From the NCBI GenBank assembly GCA_029961685.1, contig JARWKL010000012.1, positions 13,941,727-14,005,726 of the forward strand: a DNA stretch of 64,000 nucleotides, read 5' to 3'. Both the position numbers and the translations under genes were made by a program. Positions 1 through 12,969 of this stretch are shown in pieces. The notes beneath the pieces were generated by a model. The model was not told the DNA's origin and did no database searches. It saw nothing but the letters and a program-made list of their open reading frames with translations. Numbering within the stretch: the first letter of the stretch is position 1; every line of letters begins with the position of its first letter. Origin of the DNA: Aristolochia californica (lineage: Eukaryota; Streptophyta; Magnoliopsida; Piperales; Aristolochiaceae).

Positions 1-435
1 TCTATGATATTTAGGTCAGCTTTTTGCAAACGGGCAAAATAGTGGCTTGTTTCACTCGGGTAAATATCCCACCGCACGTTCATTAGAGAATTTAATGAGA
101 GTTTGTTATTCTCTTTAAAAGTTTTGGATCCATAGGTCATTTGCATCTTTAACATGTTTCAAGCATGCATATCTATTTTTAAAACACGTGTAGAAGGAAT
201 CTCTTTCTTGTAAAATTTCAAGCTATTAGGGCTGAACTATGGAATTTCCCGAACATAGCTAACAAAAATTTTATGTTCATTTGTGGTGTGTGAATAAATT
301 TTCTATACTTACATTTTTAATTATTTTTTTCCATACATAAACTCTAAAATTTTCATTTTGTTGTGATATATTTGCCTTTTTTTGTTTACCGCAGGAAGGG
401 AGAACGAAAACTCAAAGTTTTGATTTAAGAAAAAA

Positions 436-491
436 GTGTACATCTAAAATGGAGATGCACAATGTGTACATCTAAAATGGAGATGCACAAT
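436..491 (+). repeat. 28-bp direct tandem duplication inside a monomer
   Basis: The 28-base segment beginning gtgtacatctaaaatgg occurs twice in direct succession (436-463 and 464-491) without mismatch, explaining the 695-bp landmark spacing from 126 to 821. No other unit in the window shows this doubling, so it is a private, probably recent slippage event. Confidence 0.95.
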
Positions 492-2000
492 GCACAAATG
501 TTGAGAGAGATAATTCAAAAGAGTGTTTGTAATTTTTAGGGATTGTAAGAGCTTTTTAGTTTTTATATCTCAGGTTTTGCAATCTTCGGGAAAAGGGAGA
601 GGCGGGGGATTTTTAACTGAGTGTTGACTCCCAATCCGTAAGTCATTTCTTACAAAAATATAGCCCGTTACTCATGATAAATCACATTACAATTATCTAT
701 GATTGTTAGCTCACCTTTTTGCAAACGGGCAAAATAATGGCTTGTTTGACTCGGGTAAATTTCCCACTGCACGTTCACTAGAGAATTTAATGAGAGTTTG
801 TTATTCTCTTTAAAAGCTTTGGATCCATAGGTCATTTTCATCTTTAAAGTGTTTCAAGCATCCATATTCATTTTTAAAACACGTGTAGAAAAAATCTCTT
901 TCAGGTAAACTTTCAAGCTATTAGGCTTGAACTATGAAATTGCCCTAATATGGATAACAAAATTTTTATGTTCATTTGTGGTGTGTGGATAAATTTTCTT
1001 TACTTACATTTGTTATTTTTTTTATTTTTTTCCATACATAAACTCTAAAATTTTCATTTTTTTGCGATCTATTTGTTTTTTTTTTTACGGCATGAACGGA
1101 GAACGAAAACTGAACATTTTGATTGAAGAAAAAAGTGTACATCTAAAATGGAGATGCACACTGCACAAATGTAGAGAGATATAATTGAAACGAGTGTCTG
1201 TGATTTTTAAGGATTGTAAGCACTTTTCAGTTTTTAGTTCTCAGGTTTTGCAATCGTCGGGAAAAGGGGGAGGCGGGGGATTTTTAAATGAGTGTTGACT
1301 CCCAATCCGTAACTCATTTCTTACAAAAATATAACCAATTACGCATGAAAAATCACTTTATAATCATCTATGATTGTTAGGTCAGCTTTTTGCAAACGGA
1401 AAAAATAAGGGCTGGTTTGACTCAGGTAAATATCCAACTGCACGTTCACTTAGGAATTTAATTAGCGTTTGTTTTTTTCTTAAAAACTTTGGATCCATAG
1501 GTCATTTGCATCTTTAACATGTTTCAAGCATGCATATCCATTTCTAAAACACGTGTAGAAGAAATCTCTTTCTTGTAATATTCCAAGCTATTAGGGTTGA
1601 ACTAGAGGAATTTCTCAAACTTGGATAACAAAACTATTGAGTTCATTTGTGGTGTGTGAATAAATTTTCTTTACTTAAATTTTTTATTGTTTTAAATTTT
1701 TTCCATATATAAACCCTAAAATTTTCATTTTGTTGTTATCTATTTGCCATTTTTTTTTTACGGAATGAAGGGAGAGCGAAAACTCTAAATTTTGATTTAA
1801 GAAAAAAGTGTTCATCTAAAATGGAGATGCACAATGCACAAATTTAGAAAAAGATAATTCCAAAGAGTGTCTGTAATTTTTAGGGATTGTAAGCTCTTTT
1901 TAGTTTTTATATCTCAGGTTTTTGCAATCATCGGGAAAAGGGGGAGGCGGGGGAGTTTTAACTGACTGTTGACTCCCAATCCATAAGTCATTTCTTACAA

Positions 2001-2140
2001 AAATATAGCCCGTAACACATGGTAAATCACTTTACAATCATCTATGTTTGTTAGGTCACCTTTTTTGAAAAAATATAGCCCGTTACGGATGATAAATCAC
2101 TTTACAATCATCTATGATTGTTAGGTAAGCTTTTTGTAAA
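2001..2140 (+). repeat. 70-bp duplication of the unit front, joining two classes
   Basis: The unit front (aaatatagcccgt...) occurs at 2,001-2,070 and again at 2,071-2,140. The first copy is class 3-like (cacatggtaaatcac, ttaggtcac). The second is class 4-like (cggatgataaatcac, ttaggtaagctttttgtaaa). Two different class fronts side by side indicate an out-of-register exchange between monomers rather than simple slippage. Confidence 0.88.
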
Positions 2141-4849
2141 TGGGCAAAATAATGGCATGTTTGACTCGGGTAAATATCCCACCGCATGTTCACTTGAGAA
2201 TTTAATGAGCGTTTGTTGTTCTCTTTAAAAGCTTTGGATCCATAGGTCATTTGCATCTTTAACATGTTTCAAGCTTGCATATCCATTTTTAAAACACGTG
2301 TAGAAGAAATCTCTTTCTTGTAAAATTTCAAGCTATTAGGGTTGAACTAGTGGAATTTCCCAAACTTGGATAACAAAACTTTTATGTTCATTAGTGGTGT
2401 GTGGATAAATTTTCTTTACTTACATTTGTTATTTTTTAAAAAATTTTGCAAACATAAACTCTAAAATTTTCATTTTGTTGTGATCTTTTTACCTTTTTTT
2501 GTTTACGGGACGAAGGGAGAGAGAAAACTCAAAGTTTTAATTTAGGAAAAAAAGTGTACATTTGAAATGGAGACGCACAGTGCAGAAATGTAGAGAGAGA
2601 TAATTCCATAGAGTATCTGTAATTTTTATGGAAGTTGAGCTCTTTTTAGTTTTTATATCTCATGTTTTGCAATCGTCAATTAAAGGGGGAGGCAGGGTAT
2701 TTTTAACTGAGTGTTGACTCCCAATTCGTAAGTCATTTCTTACAAAAATATAGCCCGTTACGAATGATAAATCACTTTACAATCATCTATGATTGTTAGA
2801 TAAGCTTTTTGGAAACGGGCAAAATAATAACTTGTTTGACTCAGGTAAATGTCCCACCGCACATTCACTAGAGAATTTAATGAGAGTTTGTTATTCTCTT
2901 TAAAAGCTTTGGATCCATAGGTCATTTGCATCTTTAACATGTTTCAAGCATGTAGATCAATTTTTAAAACACGTGTAGAAGAAATCTCTTTCTTCTAAAA
3001 TTTCAAGCTATTAGGGTTGAACTATGGAATTTCCCAAACATGGATAACAAAAATTTTATGTTCATTTGTCGGGTGTGAATAAATTTTCTTTACTTACATT
3101 TGTGATTGTTTTAGTTTTTTTCCATACATAGACTCTAAAATTTTCATTTTGTTGTGATCTATTTGCCTTTCTTTGTTTACGGCATGAACGGAGAACGAAA
3201 ACTCAAAGTTTTGATTTAAGAAAAAAGTGTACATCTAAAATGGTGATGCACAATGCACAAATTTAGAGAGATATAATTCCAAAGAGTGTCTGTGATTTTC
3301 AAGGATTGTAAGCTCCTTTCAGTTTTTAGTTCTTAGGTTTTGCAATCATCGGGAAAAGGGGGAGGAGGGGGATTTTTAATTGAGTGTTGACTCCCAATCC
3401 GTAAGTCATTTCTCAAAAAAATATATCCCGTTACACATGATAAATCACTTTACAATCATCTATGATTGTTAGGTCAGCTTTTTGCAAACGGGCAAAATAA
3501 TGGCTTGTTTGACTCGAGTAAATATCCCACCGCACGTTCACTTGAGAATTTAATGACCGTTTTTTATTCGCTTTAAAAGCTTTGGATCCATAGGTCCTTT
3601 GCATCTTTAACAAGTTTCAAGCTTGCTTATCCATTTTTAAAACATGTGTAGAAGAAATCTCTTTCTTGTAAAATTCCAAGCTATTAGCAATGAACTAGTG
3701 GAATTTCCAAAAGTTGAAAAAGAAAAGTTTTGTGTTCATATTTGGTGTGTGAATAAATTTTATTTAGTTAAATTTTTTAATGTTTTAAAATATTTCCAAA
3801 CATAAACTCTAAAATTTTCATTTTTTGTGATCGTTTTACCTTTTTTAGTTTACGGGGTGAAGGGAGAGAGAAACCTCAAAGTTTTGATTTAAGAAAAAAG
3901 TGTATATTTAAAATGCAGACGTACAACGCACGAATGTGGAGAGAGATAATTCCAAAGAGTGCGTGTAATTTTTAGGGAATTTGAGCTCTTTTTAGTTTTT
4001 ATATCTCAGGTTTTGCAATTGTCAGGAAAAGGGGGAGGAGGGGTATTTTTAACTAAGTGTTGACACCCAATCGGTAAGTCGTATCTTACAAAAAATATAG
4101 CCCGTTACGAATGATAAATCACTTTACAATCATCGATGATTGTTAGGTAAACTTTTTGTAAACAGGCAAAATAATGGCTTGTTTCACTCGGGTAATTATC
4201 CCACCGCACGTTCACTTGAGAATTTAATGAGCGTTTATTATTCTCTTTAAAAGCTTTGGATCCATAGGTCATTTGCATCTTTTACATGTTTCAAGCTTGC
4301 ATATCCATTTTTAAAACACGCGTAGAAAAAATCTCTTGCTTGTAAAATTCCTTGCATTTAGGGTTGAACTACTGGAATTTCTCAAACTTGGAAAACAAAA
4401 TTTTTATGTTCATTTGTGGTGTGTGAATAAATTTTCTATACTTACATTTGTTATTGTTTTATTTGTTTCCATACATAAACTCTAAAATTTTCATTTAGTT
4501 GTGATCTATTTGCCTTTTTTTGTTTACGTGATGAAGGGAGAGCAAAAACTCAAAGTTTTGATTTAAGAAAAAAGTGTACATCTAAAATGGAGATGCTCAA
4601 TGCACAAATGTAGAGTTGATAATTCCAAAGAGTGTTCGTGATTTTTTGGGATTGTAAGATCGTTTTAGTTTTTATATCTCAGGTATTGCAATCATCGGGA
4701 AAAGTTGGAGGCGGGGTATTTTTAACTGAGTGTTGAATCCCAATCCGTAAGTAGTTTCTGACAAAAATATAGCCCGTTACGGATGATAAATCACTTTACA
4801 ATCATCTATGATTATTAATTATGCTTTTTGGAAACGGGCAAAAGAATGG

Positions 4850-4862
4850 CTTGTTCACTTGA
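4850..4862 (+). other. Deletion junction (~29 bp lost)
   Basis: ggcttgttcacttgag here replaces the usual ggcttgtttgactcgggtaa...gttcacttgag. The join lies at a shared gtt, and the landmark spacing drops to 643 bp. Confidence 0.85.
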
Positions 4863-7800
4863 GAATTTAATGAGCGTTTGTTATTCTCTTTAAAAGTTTT
4901 GGACCCATAGGTCATTTGCATCTTTAACATGTTTCAAGCATGCATATCAATTTTTAAAACACGTGTAGAAGAAATATCTTTCTTGTAAAATTCCTTGCAA
5001 TTAGGGTTGAACTACTGGAATTTCCCAAAGTTGGAAAACAAAACTTTTGTGTTCATTTGTGATGTGAAAATAAATTTTCTATACTTACATTTGTTATTGT
5101 TATTGCAATTTTCATTTTGTTGTGATCTATTTGCCTTTTTTTGTTTACGACATGAAGGGAGAACGAAAACTCAAAGTTTTGATTTAAGAAAAAAGTCTAC
5201 ATCTAAAACGGAGATGCACAATGCACAAATGTAGAGATATATAATTCCAAAGAGTGACTGTGATTTTTAAGGATTGTAAACTCATTTCAGTTTTTAGTTC
5301 TCAGGTTTTGCAATCGTCGGAAAAAGGTGGTGGTGGGGGATTTTTAACTGAGTGTTGACTCACTATCCGTAAGTCATTTCTTACAAAAATATAGCCCATT
5401 ACACATGATAAAGCACTTTACAATCCTCTATGATTGTTTGGTCAGCTTTTTGCAAACGGGTAAAATAATGGCCAACTTGACTCGGGTGAATATCCCACCG
5501 CAAGTTCACTTAAGAATCTAATGAGCATTTGTTATTCTCTTTAAAAGCTTTGGATCCATAGGTCATTTGCATCTTTAACATGTTTCAATCTTGCATATCC
5601 ATTTTTAAAACACATGTAGAAGAAATCTCTTTCTTGTAAAATTCAAGCTATTAGGGTTGAACTAGTGGAATTTCCCAAACTTGGATAACAAAACTTTTTT
5701 GTTCATTTTTCGTATGTGAATAAATTTTCTTTGTTTAAATTTTTTATTTTTTAATATTTTTTCCATACATAAACTCTAAAATTTTCATTTTGTTTTGATC
5801 TATTTGCCTTTTTTTGTTTACGGGATGAAGGGAGAGTGAAAACTCAAAGTTTTGATTTAAGAAAAAAGTGTACATCTAAAATAGAGATGCACAATGTAAA
5901 ATGTATAGAGAGATAATTCCAAAGAGTGTTTGTAATTTTTAGGGATCGTAAGATCTTTTTAGTTTTTATATCTCAGGTTTTGCAATTGTCGGCAAAAGAG
6001 GGAGGCGTGGGATTTTTAACTGAGTTTTTACTCCCTATCCATAAGTCATTTCTTACAAAAATATAGCCTGTTACACATGATAAATCATTTTACAATTATC
6101 TATGATTGTTAGGTCAGCTTTTTGCAAATGGGCAAAATAATGGCTTATTTGACTCGGGTAAATATCCCACTGCACGTTCATTTGAGAATTTAATGAGCGT
6201 TTGTTATTCTCTTTAAAAGCTTTGGATCCATAGGTCATTTGCATCTTTAACATGTTTCAAGCTTGCTTATCCATTTTTTAAACATGTGTAGAAGAAATCT
6301 TTTTCTTGTAAAATTTCATGCTATAAGGGTTGAACTAGTGGAATTTCCCAAACTCTGATAAAAAAACTTGTGTTCTTATGTGGTTGTGTGAATAAATTTT
6401 CTTTACTTACATTTGTTTTTTTGTTTAATTTTTTCCATACATAAACTCTAAAATTTTCAGTTTGTTGTGATCTTTTTGCCTTCTTTGTTTACGGGATGAA
6501 GGGAGACAGAAAACTCAAAGTTTTGATTTAAGAAAAACGTGTACTTCTAAATAGGAGATGCACGATGCACAAATGTATAGAGAGATAATTCCAAAGAGTG
6601 TCTGTAATTTTTAGGGATTAAGATCTTTTTAGTTTTTATATCTCAGGTTTTGCAATCGTCGGGAAAAGGGGGAGGCGGAGGATTTTTAACCGAGTGTTGA
6701 CTCCCTATCCATAAGTCATTTGTTTCAAAAAAATAGCCCGTTGCACATGATAAATCACTTTATAATCATCTATGATTGTTAGGTCAGTTTTTTGCAAACG
6801 GGCAAAATAATGGCTTGTTCCTCTCAGGTAAATATCCCACCGCACATTCACTTGAGAATTTAAAGAGCATTTGTTATTCTCTTTAAAAGCTTTGGATCCA
6901 AAGGTCATTTGCATCTTTAACTTGTTTCAAGCTTGCATATCCATTTTTAAAACACGTGTAGAAGAAATCTCTTTCTTGTAAAATTCCAAGCTATTAGGGT
7001 TGAACTAGTTGAATTTCCAAAACTTGGATAACAAAACTTTTTGGTTCATTTGTGGTGTGTGAATAAATTTTCTTTACTTACATTTGTTATTTTTAAAATT
7101 TTTTTCCAAACATAAACTCTAAAATTTTCTTTTTGTTGTGATCTTTTTACCTTTTTTGTTTACGAGAAGAAGGGAGAGAGAAAACTCAAAGTTTTGATTT
7201 AAGAAAAAAGTGTACATTTAAAATGGAGACGCACAATGCACAAATGTAGAGAGAGATAATTCCAAAGAGTGGCAGTAATTTTTTGGGAATTTGAGCTCTT
7301 TTTAGTTTTTATATCTCTGGTTTTGCAATCATCGGGAAAAGGGGAGGCGGGGTATTTTTAACTGAGTGTTGAATCCCAATCCGTAAGTAGTTTCTTACAA
7401 AAATATAGCCCGTTACGGATGATAAATCACTTTACAATCATCTATGATTATTAATTAAGCTTTTTGGAAACGGGCAAAAGAATGTCTTGTTTGACTGGGG
7501 TAAATATCCCACCGCACGTTCACTTGAGAATTTAATGAGCGTTTGTTATTCTCTTTAAAAGTTTTGGACCCATAGGTCATTTGCATATTTAACATGTTTC
7601 AAGCATGCATATCAATTTTTAAAACACGTGTAGAAGAAATATCTTTCTTGTAAAATTCCTTGCAATTAGGGTTGAACTACTGGAATTTCCCAAAGTTGGA
7701 AAACAAAACTTTGTGTTCATTTGTGATGTGTGAATAAAATTTCTATACTTACATTTGTTATTTTTTTATGTTTTTTCTATACATAAACTCTAAAATTTTC

Positions 7801-8679
7801 ATTTTGCTGTGATCTATTTGCCTTTTTTTGTTTACGGGTTGAAGCGAGAGGGAAAACTCTTAGTTTAGATTTAAGAAAAAAGTGTACAACCAAAATGGAG
7901 AGGCACAATGCACAAATGTAGAAAGAGATAATTCCAAAGAGTGTTTGTAATTTTTAGGGATTGTAAGATCTTTTTAGTTTTTATATCTCAGGTTTTTCAA
8001 TCGTCGGGAAATGGGGGAGGCGAGGGATTTTAAACTCTGTGTTGACTCCCAATCTGTAAGTCATTTCTTACAAAAATATAGCCCGTTACTCATGATAAAT
8101 CACATTACAATCATCTATGATTGTTAGGTGAGCTTTTTGCAAACGGGCAAAATAATGGCATGTTTGACTCAGGTAAATATCCCACCGAACGTTCACAAGA
8201 GAATTTAATGGGAGTTTGTTATTCTTTTTAAAAGCTTTAGATCCTTAGGTCATTTGCATCTTTAACATGTTTCAAGCATGCATATCCATTTTTAAAACAC
8301 GGGTAGAAGAAATCTCTTTCTTGTAAAATTTCAAGCTATTAGTGTTGAACTAGTGGAATTCCCCAAACTTGGATAACAAAATTTTTTTGTTGATTTTCGG
8401 TGAGTGAAAAAAATTTATTTACTTACATTTTTTATTGTTTTAAATTTTTTCCATACTTTACCCTCAAATATTTTCATTTTGTTGTTATCTTTTTACCTTT
8501 TTTTTTTACGGCATGAAGGGTGAGAGAAAACTCAAAATTTTTATTTAAGAAAAAAGTGTACATCTAAAATGGAGATGCACCACGCACAAATTTAGAAAGA
8601 GATAATTCCAAAGATTGTCTATAATTTTTAGGGATTGTAAGCACTTTTTAGTTTTTATATCTCAGGTTTTGCAATCGTC

Positions 8680-8700
8680 GGGAAAAGGGGGAGGCGGGGG
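8680..8700 (+). other. Representative G-rich tract (present in most monomers)
   Basis: This is an intact copy of the tract gggaaaagggggaggcggggg that recurs about once per 672 bp, near position 590 of the unit. It has three G runs of three or more plus a GG, so a two-tier G-quadruplex is possible. It is the only strongly G+C-rich segment in an otherwise A+T-rich unit. Classes 3 and some class 4 copies end in ggggtattttt instead of gggggattttt. From 59,037 the G-rich strand is the minus strand. Confidence 0.85.
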
Positions 8701-8906
8701 ATTTTTAACAGAGTGTTGACTCCCTATCCATAAGTCATTTCATACAAAAATATAGCCCGTTACACATGATAAATCACTTTACAATTGTCTATGATTGTTA
8801 GGTCAGCTTTTTGCAAACGGTCAAAATAATGGCTTGCTTGACTCGGGTAAATATCCCACCGCATGTTCACTTGAGAATTTAATGAGCGGTTGTAATTCTC
8901 TTTAAA

Positions 8907-8918
8907 AGCTTTGGATCC
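8907..8918. other. Representative HindIII-BamHI landmark (aagctttggatcc)
   Basis: Adjacent AAGCTT and GGATCC sites mark most units and served here to phase the array. Class 1 copies often carry ggatca instead and so lack BamHI. Examples of full GGATCC are at 821, 1,491, 2,236, 2,911, 3,584, 8,913, 12,940, 36,211 and 56,767. The sites predict a restriction ladder of about 0.67 kb with multimers where class 1 units intervene. Confidence 0.9.
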
Positions 8919-8970
8919 ATAGGTCATTTGCATCTTTAACATGTTTCAAGCTTGCTTATCCATTTTTAAA

Positions 8971-8978
8971 ACACGTGT
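8971..8978. other. Representative ACACGTGT palindrome (once per monomer)
   Basis: An 8-bp perfect palindrome containing CACGTG (the E-box/G-box core) is retained at the same place in most units, about 67 bp after the landmark, in the context ttttaaaacacgtgtagaag. Variants are mainly catgtg and cacatg, as expected from CpG decay. Protein binding is untested, and the conservation may simply reflect array homogenisation. Confidence 0.8.
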
Positions 8979-11900
8979 AGAAGAAATCTCTTTCTTTTAA
9001 AATTCCAAGCTATAAGGGTTTAATTCCCAAACTTGGATAACAAAACTTTTGTGTTCATTTGTTGTGTGTGAATAAATTTTCTTTACTTACATTTTTAATT
9101 GTTTTAAATTTTTTCCAAACATAAACACTAAAATTTTCATTTTGTGTTGATCTTTTTACCTTTTTTTGTTTAAGGGATGAAGGGAGAGAGAAAACTGAAA
9201 GTTTTGATTTAAGAAAAAAGTGTACATTTAAAATGGACACGCACAATGCACAAATATAGAGAGAGATAATTCCAAAGAGTGTCTGTAATTTTTAAGGAAT
9301 TTTAGCTTTTTTTAGTTTTTATATCTCAGGTTTTGCAATCGTCGAGAAAAGGGGGAGGCGGGGTATTTTTATCTGAGTGTTGACACCCAATCCGTAAGTC
9401 ATTTCTTACAAAAATATAGCCCGTTACGGATGACAAATCACTTTACAATCATCTATGATTGTTAAGTAAGCTTTTGGTAAACAGGCAAAATAAGGCTTGT
9501 TTGACTCGGGTAAATATCCCACTGCACGTTCACTTGGGAATTTAATGAGCGTTTGTTATTCTCTTTAAAATCTTTGGATCCATAGGTCATTTTCATCTTT
9601 AACATGTTTCAAGATGCATATCCATTTTTAAAACATGTGTAGAAAAATCTCTTTCTTGTAAAATTCCTTGTAATTAGGGTTGAACTACTGGAATTTCCCA
9701 AACTTTGAAAACAAAACTTTTGTGTTCATTTGTGTTATGTGAATAAATTTTCTATATTTAAATTTGTTATTTTTTTAATTTTTTTCATACATAAACTCTA
9801 AAATTTTCATTTTGTTATGATCTATTTGCCTTTTTTTGTTTATAGGATGAAGGGAGAGGGAAAACTCAAAGTTTTGATTTATGAAAAAAGTGAACATTCT
9901 AAAAAGGAGATGCACAATGCACAAATGTAGAGAGAGATAATTCCAAAGAGTGTTTGTAATTTTTAGTGATTGTAAGATCTTTTTATTTTTTATATCTCAG
10001 GTTTTTCAATCGTCGAGAAAAGGGGGAGGCGGGGGATTTTAAATTGTGTGTACTTCCAATCCGTAGGCCATTTCTTAGAAAAATATAGCACGTTACTCAT
10101 GATAAATCATATTACAATCATCTATGATTGTTAGGTCAGCTTTTTGCATATTGGCAAAATAATGGCTTGTTTGCCACGGGTAAATATCCCACCGCACGTT
10201 CACTAGAGAACTTAATGAGAGTTTGTTATTCTCTTTAAAAACTTTGGATCCATAAGTCATTTGCATCTTTAACATGTTTCAAGCATGCATATCCATTTTT
10301 AAAACACGTGTAGAAGAAATCACTTTCTTGTAAAATTTCAAGCTATTAGGGTTGAACTATGGAATTTCCCAAACATGGATAATAAAAATTTTATGTTCAT
10401 TTGTGGTGTGTGAATAAATTTTCTTTACTTACATTTTCTATTGTTTTAAATTTTTTCCATACATAAACTCTAAAATTTTCATTTTGTTGTGATCTATTTG
10501 CCTTTTTTTGTTTACGGCATGAAGGGAGAACGAAAACTCAAAGTTTTGATTTAAGAAAAAGTTGTACATCTAAAATGGAGATGCAAAATGCACAAATGTA
10601 GAGAGATATAATTCCAAAGAGTGTCTGTGATTTTTAAGGATTGTAAGCTCTTTTCAGTTTTTAGTTCTCCGGTTTTGCAATCGTCGGGAAAAGGGGAAGG
10701 CGGGGGATTTTTAATTTAATGTTGATTCCCAATCCGTAAGTCATTTCTTAAAAAAATATAGCCCGTTACGCATGAAAAATCACTTTACAATCATCTATGA
10801 TTGTTTGTTCAGCTTTTTGCAAACGGGCAAAATAATGGCTTGTTTGACTTGGGTAAATATCCCACCGCTCGTTCACTTAAGAATTTAATGAGCGTTTGTT
10901 TTTTTCTTTAAAAGCTTTGGATCCATAGGTCATTTGCATCTTTAACATGTTTCAAACATGCAAATCCATTTTTCAAACACGTGTAGAAGAAACCTCTTTC
11001 TTGTTAAATTCAAGCTAATAGAGTTGAACTTGTGGCATTTCCCAGACTTGGATAACAATACTTTTGTGTTCATTTGTGGTGTGTGAATTAATTTTCTTTA
11101 CTTACATTTGTTAATGTTTTAATTTTTTTCCAAACATAAACTCTAAAATTTTCATTTTGTTGTGATCTTTTTACCTTTTTTTGTTTATAGGATGAAGGGA
11201 GAGAGAAAACTCAAAGTTTTGATTTAAGAAAAAAGTGTAGATTTAAAATGGAGACGCACAATGCACAAATGTAGAGAGAGTTAACTCCAAAGTGTGTCTA
11301 TAATTTTTAGGGAATTTTTACTCTTTTTAGTTTTTATATCTCAGGTTTTGCAAACGTCGGGAAAAGGGAGAGGCGGGGTATTTTTAACTGAGCATTGACA
11401 CCCAATCCGTAAGTCATTTCATACAAAAAAATAGCCCGTTACGGATGATAAATCACTTTACAATCATCTATGATTGTTAGGTAAATTTTTTGTAAACAGG
11501 TAAAATAATGGCTTGTTTGACTCGGGTAAATATCCCACCGCAAGTTCACTTGAGAATTTAATGAATGTTTGTTATTCTCTTTAAAAGCTTTGGATCCATA
11601 GGTCATTTGCATCTTTAACATGTTTCAAGCATGCATATCCATTTTTAAAACACGTGTAGAAGAAATCTGTTTCTTGTAAAATTCCTTGCAATTAGGGTTG
11701 AACTACTAGAATTTTCCAAACTTGGAAAACAAAACTATTGTGTTTGTTTGTGGTGTGTGAATAAATTTTCGATACTTAAATTTGTTATTGTTTTGATTTT
11801 TTTCCATACATAAACTCTAAAATTTTCATTTTATTGCGATCTATTTGCCTTTTTTTGTTTACAGGATGAAGGGAGAGCGAAAACTCAAACATTTGATTTA

Positions 11901-12786
11901 AGAAAAAATTTTACATCTAAAATAGAGATGCACAATGCACAAATGTAGAGAGAGATAATTACAAAGAGTGTTTGTAATTTTTAGGGATTGTAAGATCTTT
12001 TTTAATTTTTATATCTCAGGTTCTGCAATCGTCGGGAAAAGGGGGAGGCGGGGGATTTTTAACTGAGTGTAGACACCCAATCTGTAAGTCATTTATTACA
12101 AAAATATAGCCCGTTACTCTTGATAAATCACATTACAATCATCTATGATTGTTAGGTCAGCTTTTTGCAAACGGGCAAAATAATGGCTTGTTTGACTCAG
12201 GTAAATATCCCACCGCACGTTCACTAGAGAATTTAATGAGAGTTTGTTATTCTCTTTAAAAGCTTTGGATCCATAGGTCATTTTCATCTTTAACATGTTT
12301 CAAACATGCATATCCATTTTTAAAACACGTGTAGAAGAAATCTCTTTCTTTTAAAATTTCAAGCTATTAGGGTTGAACTATGGAATTTCCCAAAAATGGA
12401 TAAGAAAAATTTTATGTTCATTTGTGGTGTGTGAATAAATTTTCTTTACTTATATTTGTGATTGTTTTAAATTTTTTCCATACATAAACTCTAAAATTTT
12501 CATTTTGTTGTGATCTATTTGCCTTTTTTTGTTTACGACATGAAGGGAGAATGAAAACTCAAAATTTTGATTTAAGAAAAAAGTGTACATCTAAAGTGGA
12601 GATGCACAATGCACAAATTTAGAAAGACATAATTCCAAAGAGTGTCTGTAATTTTTAGGGATTGTAAGCTCTTTTTATTTTTTTTATCTCAGGTTTTGCA
12701 ATCGTCGGGAAAAGGGGGAGATGGGGGATTTTAAACTGAGTGTTGACTCCCTATCCATAAGTCATTTCTTACAAAAATATAGCCCG

Positions 12787-12969
12787 TTACACATGATAAA
12801 TCACTTTACAATCATCTATGATTGTTAGGTCAACTTTTTGCAAACGGGCAAAACAATGGCTTGTTTGACTCGGGTAAATATCCCACCACACGTTCACTTG
12901 AGAATTTAATGAGCGTTTGTTATTCTCTTTAAAAGCTTTGGATCCATAGGTTATTTGCATCTTTAACAT
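12787..12969 (-). other. Representative recurrent 60-codon ORF, probably non-coding
   Basis: At the same place in the unit (over the landmark and front, on the strand opposite the array) an ATG-to-stop frame of 60 codons is open in at least 27 copies, for example 2,083-2,265, 15,442-15,624 and 50,770-50,952, and on the + strand in the inverted arm at 61,449, 62,119 and 63,450. The peptide starts MLKMQMTYGSKAFKEN and ends near IIDDCKVIYH. I recognise no domain, signal or membrane segment. Class 2 copies usually break the frame by a T-run length change, and differences between copies often change the amino acid. Recurrence follows from repetition; I do not call it a gene. Confidence 0.7.

Larger units (their letters stand above)
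1..8090 (+). repeat. Array block 1: irregular class order
   Basis: Landmarks are at 126, 821, 1,491, 2,236, 2,911, 3,584, 4,258, 4,901 (as ggaccc), 5,552, 6,224, 6,894 and 7,566 (ggaccc). By-eye classes are 1 (with a class 4-like tail), 1, 2, 4/3, 4/1, 3, 4, 4 (with a class 1 tail), 2/3, 3, 3, 4. No clean HOR period is kept here. The spacings 695 (126 to 821) and 745 (1,491 to 2,236) are explained by small tandem duplications. The spacings 643 and 651 (4,258 to 5,552) are explained by deletions near 4,855 and 5,105. Confidence 0.7.
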
